A stretch of 64,000 bases of DNA. Source: Thermococcus sp. P6 (GTDB taxonomy: Archaea > Methanobacteriota_B > Thermococci > Thermococcales > Thermococcaceae). A program made the translations under genes and the position numbers. Numbering within the stretch: the first letter of the stretch is position 1; each line of letters opens with the position of its first letter. The stretch is taken from positions 1,364,001 to 1,428,000 of the forward strand of contig NZ_CP015104.1 of assembly GCF_002214525.1 (NCBI RefSeq). Reading direction: 5' to 3'. A model generated the notes under the pieces. The model was not told the origin of the DNA, did not search any database, and was given only the letters and a program-made list of their open reading frames with translations. This document shows positions 34,253 through 43,507 of the stretch, one piece after another.

Positions 34253-34998
34253 AGGCCATAACCGTTGAGAACCTGCGGTTGGCCTACAACGGAGGGGCAG
34301 TGTTGAGGGGGGTGAACCTTGAAGTACAGGAAGGGGAGTTCGTTGTAATACTCGGGCCGAACGGGGCCGGAAAGACCACCCTCCTCAAATGCATCGCCGG
34401 CCTTCTCCCCTGTGATGGAGCGGTTAAAGTCTTTGAGAGGCCCGTTGAGCACTATCCCGGGGACGAGCTTGCAAAGGTGATTGCCTACGTCCCCCAGAGA
34501 TTTGAACCGGGTTTCATGACGGTTTTCGACACCGTTCTCCTTGGCAGGAGACCATACATGTGGCTGAGGCCATCGAAACGGGACGTTGAGGTGGTGGCAA
34601 GGGTTCTTAGGGAAATGGGAATCGAACACCTGGCCATGAAACGGGCCAGTAGACTGAGCGGTGGCGAGCTGCAGAAGGTTAGCATCGCAAGGGCTCTGGC
34701 TCAGGAACCAAGGATACTCCTCATGGACGAGCCAACCAACAACCTTGACATTAAGAGCCAGCTTGAAGTGATGAGAATTGCAAAGAGCTTCGCTGAGAAC
34801 GGCGGAACGTCCATAGTGGTCATGCATGATGTGAATATGGCTCTTCGTTTCGGGGAGAGGTTCATATTCATGAAAGACGGCAGAATCATGGCCAACGGTG
34901 GAAGAGAAGCACTGAGGGAGGAGCTCTTTGAGAACCTGTACGGTGTGAAGGTTGAAATAAGGGAAGTGAATGGAGCCCCCTTTATCGTTCCCCTTTAA
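34249..34998 (+). CDS. ABC importer ATPase, FecE/BtuD family
   Basis: This 249-aa ATPase has Walker A GPNGAGKTT, signature LSGGELQKVSIARAL and Walker B ILLMDEPTNNLD, followed by the switch histidine in VVMHDV. It overlaps the permease gene by 4 bp, so three subunits of one importer are expected in fixed ratio. It is the last gene of the operon that begins with the TrmO-FmdE fusion and the SurR-type site. Confidence 0.9.
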   Translation: MKAITVENLRLAYNGGAVLRGVNLEVQEGEFVVILGPNGAGKTTLLKCIAGLLPCDGAVKVFERPVEHYPGDELAKVIAYVPQRFEPGFMTVFDTVLLGRRPYMWLRPSKRDVEVVARVLREMGIEHLAMKRASRLSGGELQKVSIARALAQEPRILLMDEPTNNLDIKSQLEVMRIAKSFAENGGTSIVVMHDVNMALRFGERFIFMKDGRIMANGGREALREELFENLYGVKVEIREVNGAPFIVPL

Positions 34999-35083
34999 TC
35001 TTCAACCGGAGCAATCCTGCTGAAGTAATCCTGCCCGGGGATTTACAATAAAAAGGCAAAAATAGCGGTATAGACTTTCCTTT

Positions 35084-36379
35084 TCAATTCCTTCTCAGCA
35101 TGAGAACGATCAGGCCGAGCAGTACCAGAATCCCGGGGCCGCAGATGGACTGCTTTGAGGGAAGGAACTCTGTGAGGTCCAGCAGGTAGACCTCACCGCT
35201 TCCGGTTCCAAGCAGTGCCATGTCTCCATTTATGGATATACTCCTCACGTAGCCCGTGTCCAGTTCGTTCAGGATCTTTCCGTCTTCCCTCGAGATCAGG
35301 TACACCTTGCCCTCACTGTACACCATGGTTCTGTTACCCTCTTCTTTCTGTTCAAACTTGCCGGTTCCCACGAGCAGGTATTCGTTGTAGGCCTTAACCA
35401 CTTTCCCCCTGTAAGGTAGGGAAACCTCCCAGAGCGTATCTCCCGTGTTCAGGTCAACGGCAACCAGTTTTCCGGATGTGCCTTCTATCCCGGCAATATA
35501 ACCGGTGTCATTGACTATCTCTATATCCTCAACGTAGAAAAGGTCCTTTTTCCATTTTATGTTTCCATTTTTGTCAATCAGGTATAACTCCCCAGCAACG
35601 TTGTCGAACCCCGTTCCCACAACAACGTTTCCTCTCCACGTCTCCATGTCCCTAACCCACCACCGGGTGTCCAGTTTCCACAGCAGTTTTCCGTCTTTTG
35701 AGATACCGTACAGGTAACCGAAGTTGTACTTCATGGTGTAACCCGAGGGGGCACCCGCACCTGCGTATATCACGTCCCCCACTCTCACCCGTCCTATGGT
35801 GCCGTTCAGTTCTACAAACCACTCCTGCCTGATTTTATCCCCATCAATGTCCCACCTGTACACCCTCCCCCATGTTTCGTTTTTCGCCCCTTCGCCGATC
35901 CACCAGCCGTCGGCAACGTACAGTGCCTTTCCCTCAATATCAAAGTCAAAGAAGCTTCCGTAGGTTATGTTGCCTGCCAAGATAGAGCCGTTTCTGGAAA
36001 CGAGCCATACTTTTCCCAGAGTGCCGAAAAAGTTGCTCGGTCCCCTGCTTATGTCCACCCCCACCACAAGGGTTTTTCCCGTGGAGGAGAGCTTCCTTAC
36101 GAATCCCACAGGCCGTTCCCATAGTTCCGTCCCGTTTAAGGAAAATGCCGAGATGTTTCCTCCGTACCATATTATCGTGGTGTTCAGCTTTGGAGCGGTT
36201 ACGTAGGAGATGTAACCACAGCCGGCGTATGCGGTGTTGTTTTCCAGATAGACGCTCTCCACGGTTTTCTGAAATTCCGTTCCAGTACAGACGCCCTTTT
36301 TCCATATCACCGGGGAGTCAGCTCGGGCGTATGGTAAAAGGAGCAGTGAGAGTATTAGTACTGCCATTAACCTCCTCAT
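35084..36379 (-). CDS. CGP-CTERM surface protein with PQQ-type beta-propeller
   Basis: This 431-aa protein has a signal peptide (RRLMAVLILSLLLLPYARA), repeated blades with Trp and Asp pairs typical of quinoprotein-like propellers (TLWEVSLPY, KLLWKLDTRWW and NIKWKKDLF), and a C-terminal CGP-CTERM sorting motif: ICGPGILVLLGLIVLML then RRN. CGP-CTERM occurs in Thermococcales surface proteins, which are anchored after processing. Ligand or enzymatic function is unknown. ATG 36379 follows GGAGGGATAAAA. It shares a palindromic TATA element with the divergent HEAT-repeat gene. Confidence 0.8.
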   Translation of the reverse strand: MRRLMAVLILSLLLLPYARADSPVIWKKGVCTGTEFQKTVESVYLENNTAYAGCGYISYVTAPKLNTTIIWYGGNISAFSLNGTELWERPVGFVRKLSSTGKTLVVGVDISRGPSNFFGTLGKVWLVSRNGSILAGNITYGSFFDFDIEGKALYVADGWWIGEGAKNETWGRVYRWDIDGDKIRQEWFVELNGTIGRVRVGDVIYAGAGAPSGYTMKYNFGYLYGISKDGKLLWKLDTRWWVRDMETWRGNVVVGTGFDNVAGELYLIDKNGNIKWKKDLFYVEDIEIVNDTGYIAGIEGTSGKLVAVDLNTGDTLWEVSLPYRGKVVKAYNEYLLVGTGKFEQKEEGNRTMVYSEGKVYLISREDGKILNELDTGYVRSISINGDMALLGTGSGEVYLLDLTEFLPSKQSICGPGILVLLGLIVLMLRRN

Positions 36380-36410
36380 TTTTATCCCTCCGAGGGGGTC
36401 GGGTTAAAGT

Positions 36411-36418
36411 TATATATA
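36411..36418. promoter_or_regulatory. Symmetrical TATA element serving two divergent genes
   Basis: TATATATA reads the same on both strands. On the plus strand it lies about 33 bp before the HEAT-repeat ATG 36448; on the minus strand about 36 bp before the CGP-CTERM ATG 36379. Each fits a 25-bp TATA-to-start distance with a short leader. No second TATA box is visible between the genes. Confidence 0.5.
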
Positions 36419-36447
36419 TGTTTCGTGAACTTAACACGGTGGGGTGG

Positions 36448-37197
36448 ATGGCCGAGGAGGAAGAGGTGGACATCAGGGAGATGCTGGCGGAGGGGAAGGA
36501 TTTAGACAAGCTTGTCATACTTGCCAGGAGCAGGGACGGGTATTTTAAAAAGCTTATAGAATGTCTGGATGATGATTTGTGGGTGGTCTCAAAGAATGCT
36601 CTGGTGGTAATAAGGGAGCTTCTGGAAGAAAAGGATGAGATTCAGGAGCCCCTTGCAACCAAACTGGTCTCCATGGTCAGGAAGAGTGAGGCGACCCTTC
36701 TCACGTACGAAATCGGGAAGACCTTTGGAAAACTTGCCGTGCTCGAGCCCCCTTTAATACGGCGGATGATACCGATTCTGTTTGCCAACTACAATATCGG
36801 CAATCCAAAAGTTAAAATAAACATGACCTATGTCATTGAAGAGATAGCGAGGAGCAATCCCAACCTGCTGGCTTCTGTAATAGGAGACGTTAAAAAAATG
36901 CTGTATTCCAACAGTAGAGACGACATTCTGGTGGCCCTCAACTTCATAGCCGCGCTCGGGGGACATAATTTCGTCTATGTGGCCCCTTACCTTCCCCGGC
37001 TTCTTGATCTGCTCCATCATGAAAACGAGGTTGTAAGGGCGGCTGCCATTGAAACCCTGAGCGATCTGGCGATGAACAACAGGAAACTTAGAAAGGTGGT
37101 GATTGAAAAGCTGGAGGAGTTGAACGATCCGGATTCACTCGTGAGGAGGGTTACCCGGGAGAACATATCTAAACTGATGGCCGCCGAGAAGGGTTAA
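36448..37197 (+). CDS. HEAT-repeat protein
   Basis: This 249-aa cytoplasmic protein begins with an acidic AEEEEVDIREML and consists of paired helices of about 35 residues, e.g. DDLWVVSKNALVVIRELLEE and NEVVRAAAIETLSDLA, typical of HEAT/Armadillo repeats that bind other proteins. No enzymatic motif is present. ATG 36448 is the first after the TATA element. Its end overlaps by 4 bp the convergent coiled-coil gene that belongs to the archaellum gene train, so a scaffold or adaptor role there is possible but unproven. Confidence 0.7.
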   Translation: MAEEEEVDIREMLAEGKDLDKLVILARSRDGYFKKLIECLDDDLWVVSKNALVVIRELLEEKDEIQEPLATKLVSMVRKSEATLLTYEIGKTFGKLAVLEPPLIRRMIPILFANYNIGNPKVKINMTYVIEEIARSNPNLLASVIGDVKKMLYSNSRDDILVALNFIAALGGHNFVYVAPYLPRLLDLLHHENEVVRAAAIETLSDLAMNNRKLRKVVIEKLEELNDPDSLVRRVTRENISKLMAAEKG

Positions 37198-38180
37198 ACC
37201 TCCTCTTCCTCTTTTTTGCCCTTCATGAGTTCTTCCAGCGTTCTATTTAATTTTGAATTCTCCTCCCTGAGTTGCTCGTTTTTCTGTTTCAGTTCCTCTA
37301 TCTGGACGAGAAGTTTCTTCGTTTCCTCCACCAATTGTCTTACTTTTGTCCTTGGAACGTATTCCTTAAGTTTCCTCAACGCTTCCTCTGTATCGTTTGT
37401 CCCCGTGAGTCCCGTAAGGAACGCCTTTATGGAGGTTAACTCATCTATTGCCTCACGGTATTTTCCGAGCTCCTTTTCTATGTCCTCAACAGTTTCCAGC
37501 TGCTTTTGAAGCGTTGCAATCTTCTGTTTTAGTTCGGCAATAAGGCGGTTCTTGGCTTTGACCTCTTCTTTTAGGGAATAGTTCTCCCTTAAAATATCCT
37601 CATAATGGCTCTGGATTTCCTTCAATGTTTTTGCCAGATCAACGCTGACTCCAAGCGCTTCTCTTCTTAACCCTTCCTCCAGTTCCTTGAGTCTCTCCTG
37701 GAGTATCCTGTTGATCTCTTCCTCAATTTTTTCTTCGTAGATGTCCTTTAACTTGTTCGCCACTTCTATCGGGTAGTACTCCAGTCTTTCTTCCAGCTCG
37801 TTGATGCGGGGAAGCACCTTGTTCAGATTGCTCAGTACGAGCGTTTCCCTCTCCAGTTGCTCTATTCTGTCTTCCAGCCCTTTTATCTCTTTTTCCAGTC
37901 GGTTGTATTTCTGTTCGTATTCCGATCTGACCGACTCGAGTCTCATATTCAAATTCTCCACTTGGTCTATGGAGTACTCAACCCTACTTTTAAGTTCTTT
38001 ATAAACCTCCGTTATGGCGGTCAGGCAGACGATGGAGTAATCCCCTATCCCCTCCGCTTCCACGACCGAGCCCTTGATCTTTTCCCACTGCTCCAGTGCC
38101 TTCAGATCCTCAACTAAGTCCGGATGCTTCTTTTTTAAATAATTCCACGAAACTCGTGTATTTTTCTTTTTTTCAAACAT
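37194..38180 (-). CDS. Long coiled-coil protein downstream of the archaellum operon
   Basis: This 328-aa protein starts at ATG 38180, behind GGTGAAGAAG. After about 60 residues of folded sequence (WNYLKKKHPDLVEDLKAL) it is almost entirely heptad-like and rich in Glu, Lys and Leu, a long coiled coil with no signal peptide. It is encoded immediately after the secreted protein coupled to arlJ; the start codon lies 24 bp inside the previous gene. Structural or scaffold work in the archaellum base or polar cap is one idea. It might equally be an unrelated cytoskeletal-like protein. Confidence 0.65.
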   Translation of the reverse strand: MFEKKKNTRVSWNYLKKKHPDLVEDLKALEQWEKIKGSVVEAEGIGDYSIVCLTAITEVYKELKSRVEYSIDQVENLNMRLESVRSEYEQKYNRLEKEIKGLEDRIEQLERETLVLSNLNKVLPRINELEERLEYYPIEVANKLKDIYEEKIEEEINRILQERLKELEEGLRREALGVSVDLAKTLKEIQSHYEDILRENYSLKEEVKAKNRLIAELKQKIATLQKQLETVEDIEKELGKYREAIDELTSIKAFLTGLTGTNDTEEALRKLKEYVPRTKVRQLVEETKKLLVQIEELKQKNEQLREENSKLNRTLEELMKGKKEEEEV

Positions 38181-38203
38181 CTTCTTCACCCCGGTTGGGA
38201 ACA

Positions 38204-40153
38204 TCACCCGGTTCGAGACTGTATCCATGCGATTATTATGATGACAGCTGCGCCGATCACCATTCCGATTCCTGAAAAAACGATCTTTGACTTTAACGGG
38301 GTGTATGGAACCGTGATTGTTTGGTTTACGATTTTCTCAACTTCTATGGGTACCTTTTTCTCCACGTACTCCGTTCTGTTCACATAGACAACACGGGGGG
38401 TGCACGTGACGTTTTGATTGGGAGTAACGTTTTCCTGAGGAGCTTCCTCTGAGATGAACTTCAGTGGGACACTAAGCCGGGCTATGGTACGGTTCCCAAA
38501 GATGATCTGCCCTTCGATCGACAGGTTGTTTTCGGTTAGGGCGATCAGTGACAGCTTTATCTCCTTGGATTGGTTGGGCGCCAAGTAAAGGGAGCCTTCC
38601 ACGTATGGATAGTTGAAGGACACCTCCTCAAGTTTAACGACTGCGAACTTTTCCACCGGCATCCTGAAGGTAACGGGGACTTTTACGTTTCCGGAATTCC
38701 GGATCTCCACCCTAACATCGAAAGGATCGCGTCCAACAGCCTCCGGGGCTGTTATGCTGATGTTGTACTTCAGTTCCGCTTTTTCAATGTACGCTCTAAC
38801 GGGTAGCGATGCAATCTCTATGGTACCGTTGTTGCAGTTTAGTCCCTTTGGCGAAGGGGCTTTTACGATTATGTTTCCAAGGGTCAGGTTACCGAACTCC
38901 TCGTCAACTGCAACGTAGAACTTTAGCCGGTATGAGGACCCTGCCCCTATCTTCGGGATGGTGACCCGGGACCCGTTTAACAGCCTCACGTTTGAAGAGG
39001 GAACATAGTTAACCTCCACGTTTTCAACGTCTTTGTTCTCGTTGTTCTTTACCGTGACCTCGATGGGGAAACTTTCGTACTGAACCGCTCTGGATGGAGA
39101 GTTCACCGTGACGTCGAGTTTTGGAGGAATATCATCGTACTTGAGGATGGATTTGTTTGATACGAACGTGATAACGGTTATTCTTCTGGGGGTTGCGTTG
39201 AGGCTCATACTCAGGACGCTTACCTCGAGTTCACGGTAGTTCAACGCTTTGAATACATCCTGAGGGGTTATTAGGGCACCTGTCAGTTCCTCCCCGCACA
39301 GGTTCGTTATTCTTAAATAAACGTGTGATGGGTCGATGTAGGTGAAACCAATTAAATAAGGCCCAAATCTTACAGTTTCTCCCTCGTTTATGATATTCTC
39401 GAAACCGGGATTTACACTGACATCAACGAAGGCTCCCTTTAGGTATGCGTTCACTTTGGCGTAGACGTTGGAGTCGTTGACTATAATCCTCTCCACACTG
39501 ACCACGAAAGCACTGGTTTCCACCGTTTCTCCAACCTGCACCTCGTAGGTGCTTCCGTTTTCCCTGAACTCCAGCACGTTAACGTATTCTCCTGAGCTGT
39601 TCTCGACCCTTACCTTCTCAAACAACAGGGAACGTGAATAGAAATCTATGGACTCCCCCTCCTTCAGATATCCGGAGTAGACTTCCGGAAAGGGGGTGGC
39701 GTTTATTTTCAGGGGTCCGTACTCTATCTTCGGCGTGGTGAACTCCCTGGTCTCATTCCCCTCCGTGATCGCAATCCTCAGACCATCCTTTCTTGAAGAG
39801 AGCAATGAGATCGAGTAGTTCCCTATCTTCATGCTCTCCCCTTCCAGCAAATAGGGATAATCCAGGGAAAGGTGGGCGTATATCCTCTCGCCCATCACGA
39901 TCCCGTCCACGAGAAAAGACGATCCCATCAGTGACAGAGAATCTCCAACTTTGAGGTATCTCATGGTGGAGTTGTTGGCAGATTCAACTTGTATGAGGTA
40001 TCCCGAACCGTCGGCAGAGACGTCCTGTAACCTGAGGGTGTAATCAGGGAGGGTGATGCTGAACGGAACTTCCAGCCAGCCGGTTATAACCGAAGCACTT
40101 GCCGGGGGCAGGAAGAGGGCCAGAATGAACATGATAACCACGAGCTTTTTCAT
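38204..40153 (-). CDS. Secreted, membrane-anchored S-layer-like protein coupled to arlJ
   Basis: This 649-aa protein has a signal peptide (KKLVVIMFILALFLPPASAS), a long extracellular part with many beta-strands and repeated phrases such as LKEGESIDFYSR and INEGETVRFGPY, and from about residue 350 a COG1361-like (S-layer/NEW3-type) module. A C-terminal hydrophobic segment (GIGMVIGAAVIIIIAW) anchors it. Several N-x-S/T sites fit glycosylation. The start overlaps the arlJ stop by 4 bp (ATGA), so it is co-translated with archaellum genes. Its role in the machine, for example in the wall around the filament, is inference. Confidence 0.7.
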   Translation of the reverse strand: MKKLVVIMFILALFLPPASASVITGWLEVPFSITLPDYTLRLQDVSADGSGYLIQVESANNSTMRYLKVGDSLSLMGSSFLVDGIVMGERIYAHLSLDYPYLLEGESMKIGNYSISLLSSRKDGLRIAITEGNETREFTTPKIEYGPLKINATPFPEVYSGYLKEGESIDFYSRSLLFEKVRVENSSGEYVNVLEFRENGSTYEVQVGETVETSAFVVSVERIIVNDSNVYAKVNAYLKGAFVDVSVNPGFENIINEGETVRFGPYLIGFTYIDPSHVYLRITNLCGEELTGALITPQDVFKALNYRELEVSVLSMSLNATPRRITVITFVSNKSILKYDDIPPKLDVTVNSPSRAVQYESFPIEVTVKNNENKDVENVEVNYVPSSNVRLLNGSRVTIPKIGAGSSYRLKFYVAVDEEFGNLTLGNIIVKAPSPKGLNCNNGTIEIASLPVRAYIEKAELKYNISITAPEAVGRDPFDVRVEIRNSGNVKVPVTFRMPVEKFAVVKLEEVSFNYPYVEGSLYLAPNQSKEIKLSLIALTENNLSIEGQIIFGNRTIARLSVPLKFISEEAPQENVTPNQNVTCTPRVVYVNRTEYVEKKVPIEVEKIVNQTITVPYTPLKSKIVFSGIGMVIGAAVIIIIAWIQSRTG

Positions 40154-41862
40154 GGTACGCTCCCCCCTTTGAGTACCAGAAGGAACACCTCACTCGCCCC
40201 GAACTTCAGCATTTTCGCCATGAGCATCTGCCCAAAGTACATTCCCACTGCGAATATCCAGATAAGGATCACGAAGTAATACAACGTTGCCAGAAGGTTT
40301 CCCCCGTCGGAGAATTTTATTACAAGGGATGAGATTAATGAGTGTATGACCATGAGCAACAGCATCATCGCGGTTAACAGCACTAATCCCGCGGGTTCGA
40401 TAACGTGTATTAAGCTTCCTATGTATTCACTGGGCACCTCCATTTTTCCGAAGATCTCACCTATCGATACGGCAACCTGGAACGACGATGCCAGGGTGAA
40501 TGCAAATGCTCCGGTTAGCCCGTAGATGACACCTATGAAACTTGCCACGCTCTGGGATCTTTTTCTTCTCATTCTAACCATTCTTTCAAAGTTTCTTGAG
40601 ATCACCTTGCCTACGTAGTCCGGCTCAGCGCCCAGCTTGATACTTTCCCTGAACATCTCCGAAAACATACCTATGAGCCAGCTCCCCGTCTCGGCGATAA
40701 AGTAATCCCATGCCGCTTCGTCGTTGATCCTGACGGCGAGTCTTTTGTATAACGCCCTGATTCTTTCGGTCAGGCTGCCGAAGTCATGGGCGCTTAGATA
40801 TTTCAGAACTGAGACCATGGATGACCCGCTCGCCGCCAGTGTGGAGCTTAGACTGCGTATGAACGCCGGGAAGTTTTCATCCATAACGTAAATACTCTCT
40901 TCTTCCCTTTTCGTGAGCCATCCGGCGTATGCCAGCGGCGTTGAAACAAGGGCTATGACAAATTGATAGGGGATGTTAAACCGGTTTCTCAGCAACAGCA
41001 CGTAAATTAAGCCCATAACGACCGTACCGAGGATGGAGATTCTTAAGGCCCTCCTGAGTTTTCTCGTTCTTTCTGTGGGTATCTGTTTTTCCGCCCAGAC
41101 GGGGTCTTCGGGCATCCTGTACCTTATGAAAAAGAGGATTCCCAGTTCCGAGGCCAGTATTATTGCCACCAGATATATTGAGAGCCTTGCTATGCTCTGT
41201 CCCGTGATTATGGGGCCTATAATGATGAACGATGCTATGAAAACCACGGAAATTATTATTGATTCATAAATCTCCTTAAAAACATCAAGATCGTACAGTG
41301 CCCCTTCGTAAAACGTCTGAAAATCGTCCATGACGGTCGTCTGCTCTTGGAATAGGTAATCTTTGAGTTCCACACCGCTGTCCAGGGAGTAGGCCAGCCT
41401 GTCTAAAAAATCTGCAAACACCTTGCTCGGAGTTCTTCTGGCGAGAAACCTAAAAGCCTCAGGTAGACTCCTGTGGAGTTTTCCAACTATTGTGTACACT
41501 TTCTTCAGCTCGCTGGCTATCGCTCCGAGTTTGTCGTTCTCGGACAATATTTTTATTAACTCGTCCCTCGAAACCTCACTGGTCGACAGGGTCGCGAAGT
41601 ACGTTATGAAGAAGGGAATCTTGGAGTTTATTGAAATCTTTTTACTATCCGCTACGAAATAGGGGTAAAAGGCGGCGTATATCATGACTACAAGTGGAAT
41701 GAGATAGAGGAGAACTTTAAACCCCGTGGGAAGGGATACAAACCTTACCAGAACACTTGTGGCTATAACCAATACAACGGTTAAAATAATGGAGGGGAGG
41801 AGTATCCTTCTGAGGTACTTCTTCATTGAGAGATCCGCCTTTACAAAGATACTGGTTCCCAT
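40150..41862 (-). CDS. arlJ: Archaellum membrane platform protein ArlJ (FlaJ)
   Basis: This 570-aa integral membrane protein is related to type II/IV secretion TadC/GspF, with two clusters of hydrophobic segments near each end and a large cytoplasmic loop holding the conserved basic region around RMRRKRSQSVASF. It anchors the motor ATPase ArlI. The order ArlH-ArlI-ArlJ and the length are typical for Euryarchaea. ATG 41862 follows GAGGTGGGGAGCCT. Confidence 0.9.
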   Translation of the reverse strand: MGTSIFVKADLSMKKYLRRILLPSIILTVVLVIATSVLVRFVSLPTGFKVLLYLIPLVVMIYAAFYPYFVADSKKISINSKIPFFITYFATLSTSEVSRDELIKILSENDKLGAIASELKKVYTIVGKLHRSLPEAFRFLARRTPSKVFADFLDRLAYSLDSGVELKDYLFQEQTTVMDDFQTFYEGALYDLDVFKEIYESIIISVVFIASFIIIGPIITGQSIARLSIYLVAIILASELGILFFIRYRMPEDPVWAEKQIPTERTRKLRRALRISILGTVVMGLIYVLLLRNRFNIPYQFVIALVSTPLAYAGWLTKREEESIYVMDENFPAFIRSLSSTLAASGSSMVSVLKYLSAHDFGSLTERIRALYKRLAVRINDEAAWDYFIAETGSWLIGMFSEMFRESIKLGAEPDYVGKVISRNFERMVRMRRKRSQSVASFIGVIYGLTGAFAFTLASSFQVAVSIGEIFGKMEVPSEYIGSLIHVIEPAGLVLLTAMMLLLMVIHSLISSLVIKFSDGGNLLATLYYFVILIWIFAVGMYFGQMLMAKMLKFGASEVFLLVLKGGSVP

Positions 41863-41874
41863 AGGCTCCCCACC

Positions 41875-43506
41875 TCATATCCTGAAGCTCAGACCCTGTA
41901 GTCCCTTCTCGTAGAACGCTTTAATTTCCCTGTATACGTCCCAGTAGTTGGTAATTCCGAGTTCGACCATCCTCTGCAGAATTCTGGCCCTTAAGAACAG
42001 TTCATCGTAGATTGCCTTTGGATCTTCGTATCCCGCTATTTCGGCTATCTTTTTCTCGAGTATGTACGAGTTGTTGAATCCTCTAAAGTGGTGAACATCC
42101 GTCACAGGATCCCATTCAAACACGTTCCTCGTGGCCACCCCACCGAGTTCCTCGTAGTATCCTTCTATCTCGACAACCGTGAGCACCCTTCTCAGGAACT
42201 TCCCCCTTACGTACACCGCCTGCTGGAAAAGTGCTATGTTGAGGTTATCGATAAAGGTAATGGGAACGTTAATCGGGCTTCCTGTGAACCTTTGAATCAT
42301 TTTCTTTACATCGCCTGCGTGGAATGTGCTCAGTACCGGGTGGCCCGTCTGCATTGCCTGAAACGCGATCGCACCCTCGGCACCCCTGATCTCACCAACG
42401 ATGATATAATTAGGTCTTGATCTCAGGGCAGCCTTAAGCAGGTCGAAAAGTGTAACCCTGCTCTCCTCGGGACCCCTTTCCCTTGTTACCAGACGCTGCC
42501 ATGTTGGATGTGGCACGTGGACCTCCGGGGTATCCTCGGCCGTGTAGATCTTAGCAGTGGGTTTTATGAAGGGAATGATTGCGTTCAGTGTGGTTGTTTT
42601 GCCGCTCGCGGTTTCTCCACATACGAATATGCTCATACCGTATTCCAGGGCAAGCCACAGGTAGGCGGCCAGTTCGGCACTCATGGTCTTCCATGCTATC
42701 AGCTGGGTTATGCTTAACGGTGTGGCACTGAATTTCCTTATCGTCGCACTGGGTCCCGTGAGGCTTATGTCCGGGCTATATATTATGTTGATTCTCGAAC
42801 CGTCCGGCAACGCTCCATCGACTATTGGGTACCTGTCACTCACTGGCCTTCCTATACGGTCACTGAGACCTTTAAAGTAGTCCATGAGCTTTATGACGTC
42901 ACCGAAGGTTATGTTGGTGGGCAGGGCTTCAAAGATCTTATGGACGAGTGAAACGTAATTCGGTCCGATTATGTGGATATCCTCAATGTAGGGGTCTCTG
43001 GCGAGGGCTTCAAGGGGGCCTATGCCTATTATGTCCCTTTTTATCAGGTATCTGAACTTCTCGGTATCCTCGCGGGTTAAGGTAAAGTTCACTCCTTTTT
43101 TAAGTGGGCTTCTGGATTTTAACAGGGAAAAAACAGCTTCGTCGAATATCTCATCCAGGAACTTCTCGAACTCTTCTTGATCTTCGGGTATGTCCTTTGA
43201 AGGAGCGAGCTCAAGGATCCTGTTTTTTATCGCGGTGTATTTTTCCTCCTCCTCTCTGGTTTCGATCCGGGGTTCGATGACTATGTACCTCTTTTCCGTC
43301 TGGGGATCACCGTAGATGTGGATGAATATTGGATCCCCCACCGGATACAGGATGTTGGGATAGGGTATCTCCTTCATGTCCCTCGTGAGCTGGGCATGGA
43401 ATTCCGGCAACTTCCCGTACTTTCTTCTGAATTGTTCAACGTATCCTCTAAGGTGGGGGTTTCTCCTCATAGCATCATCCAGGGTATCACTAATGTTCTG
43501 GGCCAT
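41875..43506 (-). CDS. arlI: Archaellum motor ATPase ArlI (FlaI)
   Basis: This 543-aa secretion-superfamily ATPase has Walker A GETASGKTT, Walker B ENYIIVGEIRG-like YIIVGEIRG and the His-box region TGHPVLSTFHAG. It drives assembly and rotation of the archaellum from the cytoplasmic face, as a hexamer. An N-terminal domain of about 180 residues precedes the core. ATG 43506 follows GGTGGTGTGAA. It lies 12 bp upstream of arlJ. Confidence 0.93.
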   Translation of the reverse strand: MAQNISDTLDDAMRRNPHLRGYVEQFRRKYGKLPEFHAQLTRDMKEIPYPNILYPVGDPIFIHIYGDPQTEKRYIVIEPRIETREEEEKYTAIKNRILELAPSKDIPEDQEEFEKFLDEIFDEAVFSLLKSRSPLKKGVNFTLTREDTEKFRYLIKRDIIGIGPLEALARDPYIEDIHIIGPNYVSLVHKIFEALPTNITFGDVIKLMDYFKGLSDRIGRPVSDRYPIVDGALPDGSRINIIYSPDISLTGPSATIRKFSATPLSITQLIAWKTMSAELAAYLWLALEYGMSIFVCGETASGKTTTLNAIIPFIKPTAKIYTAEDTPEVHVPHPTWQRLVTRERGPEESRVTLFDLLKAALRSRPNYIIVGEIRGAEGAIAFQAMQTGHPVLSTFHAGDVKKMIQRFTGSPINVPITFIDNLNIALFQQAVYVRGKFLRRVLTVVEIEGYYEELGGVATRNVFEWDPVTDVHHFRGFNNSYILEKKIAEIAGYEDPKAIYDELFLRARILQRMVELGITNYWDVYREIKAFYEKGLQGLSFRI

Positions 43507-43507
43507 T

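Noticed and set aside
36145-36447. A longer start for the HEAT-repeat protein at 36145
   Set aside because: The first 100 codons are antisense to the CGP-CTERM gene and lie upstream of the TATA element.
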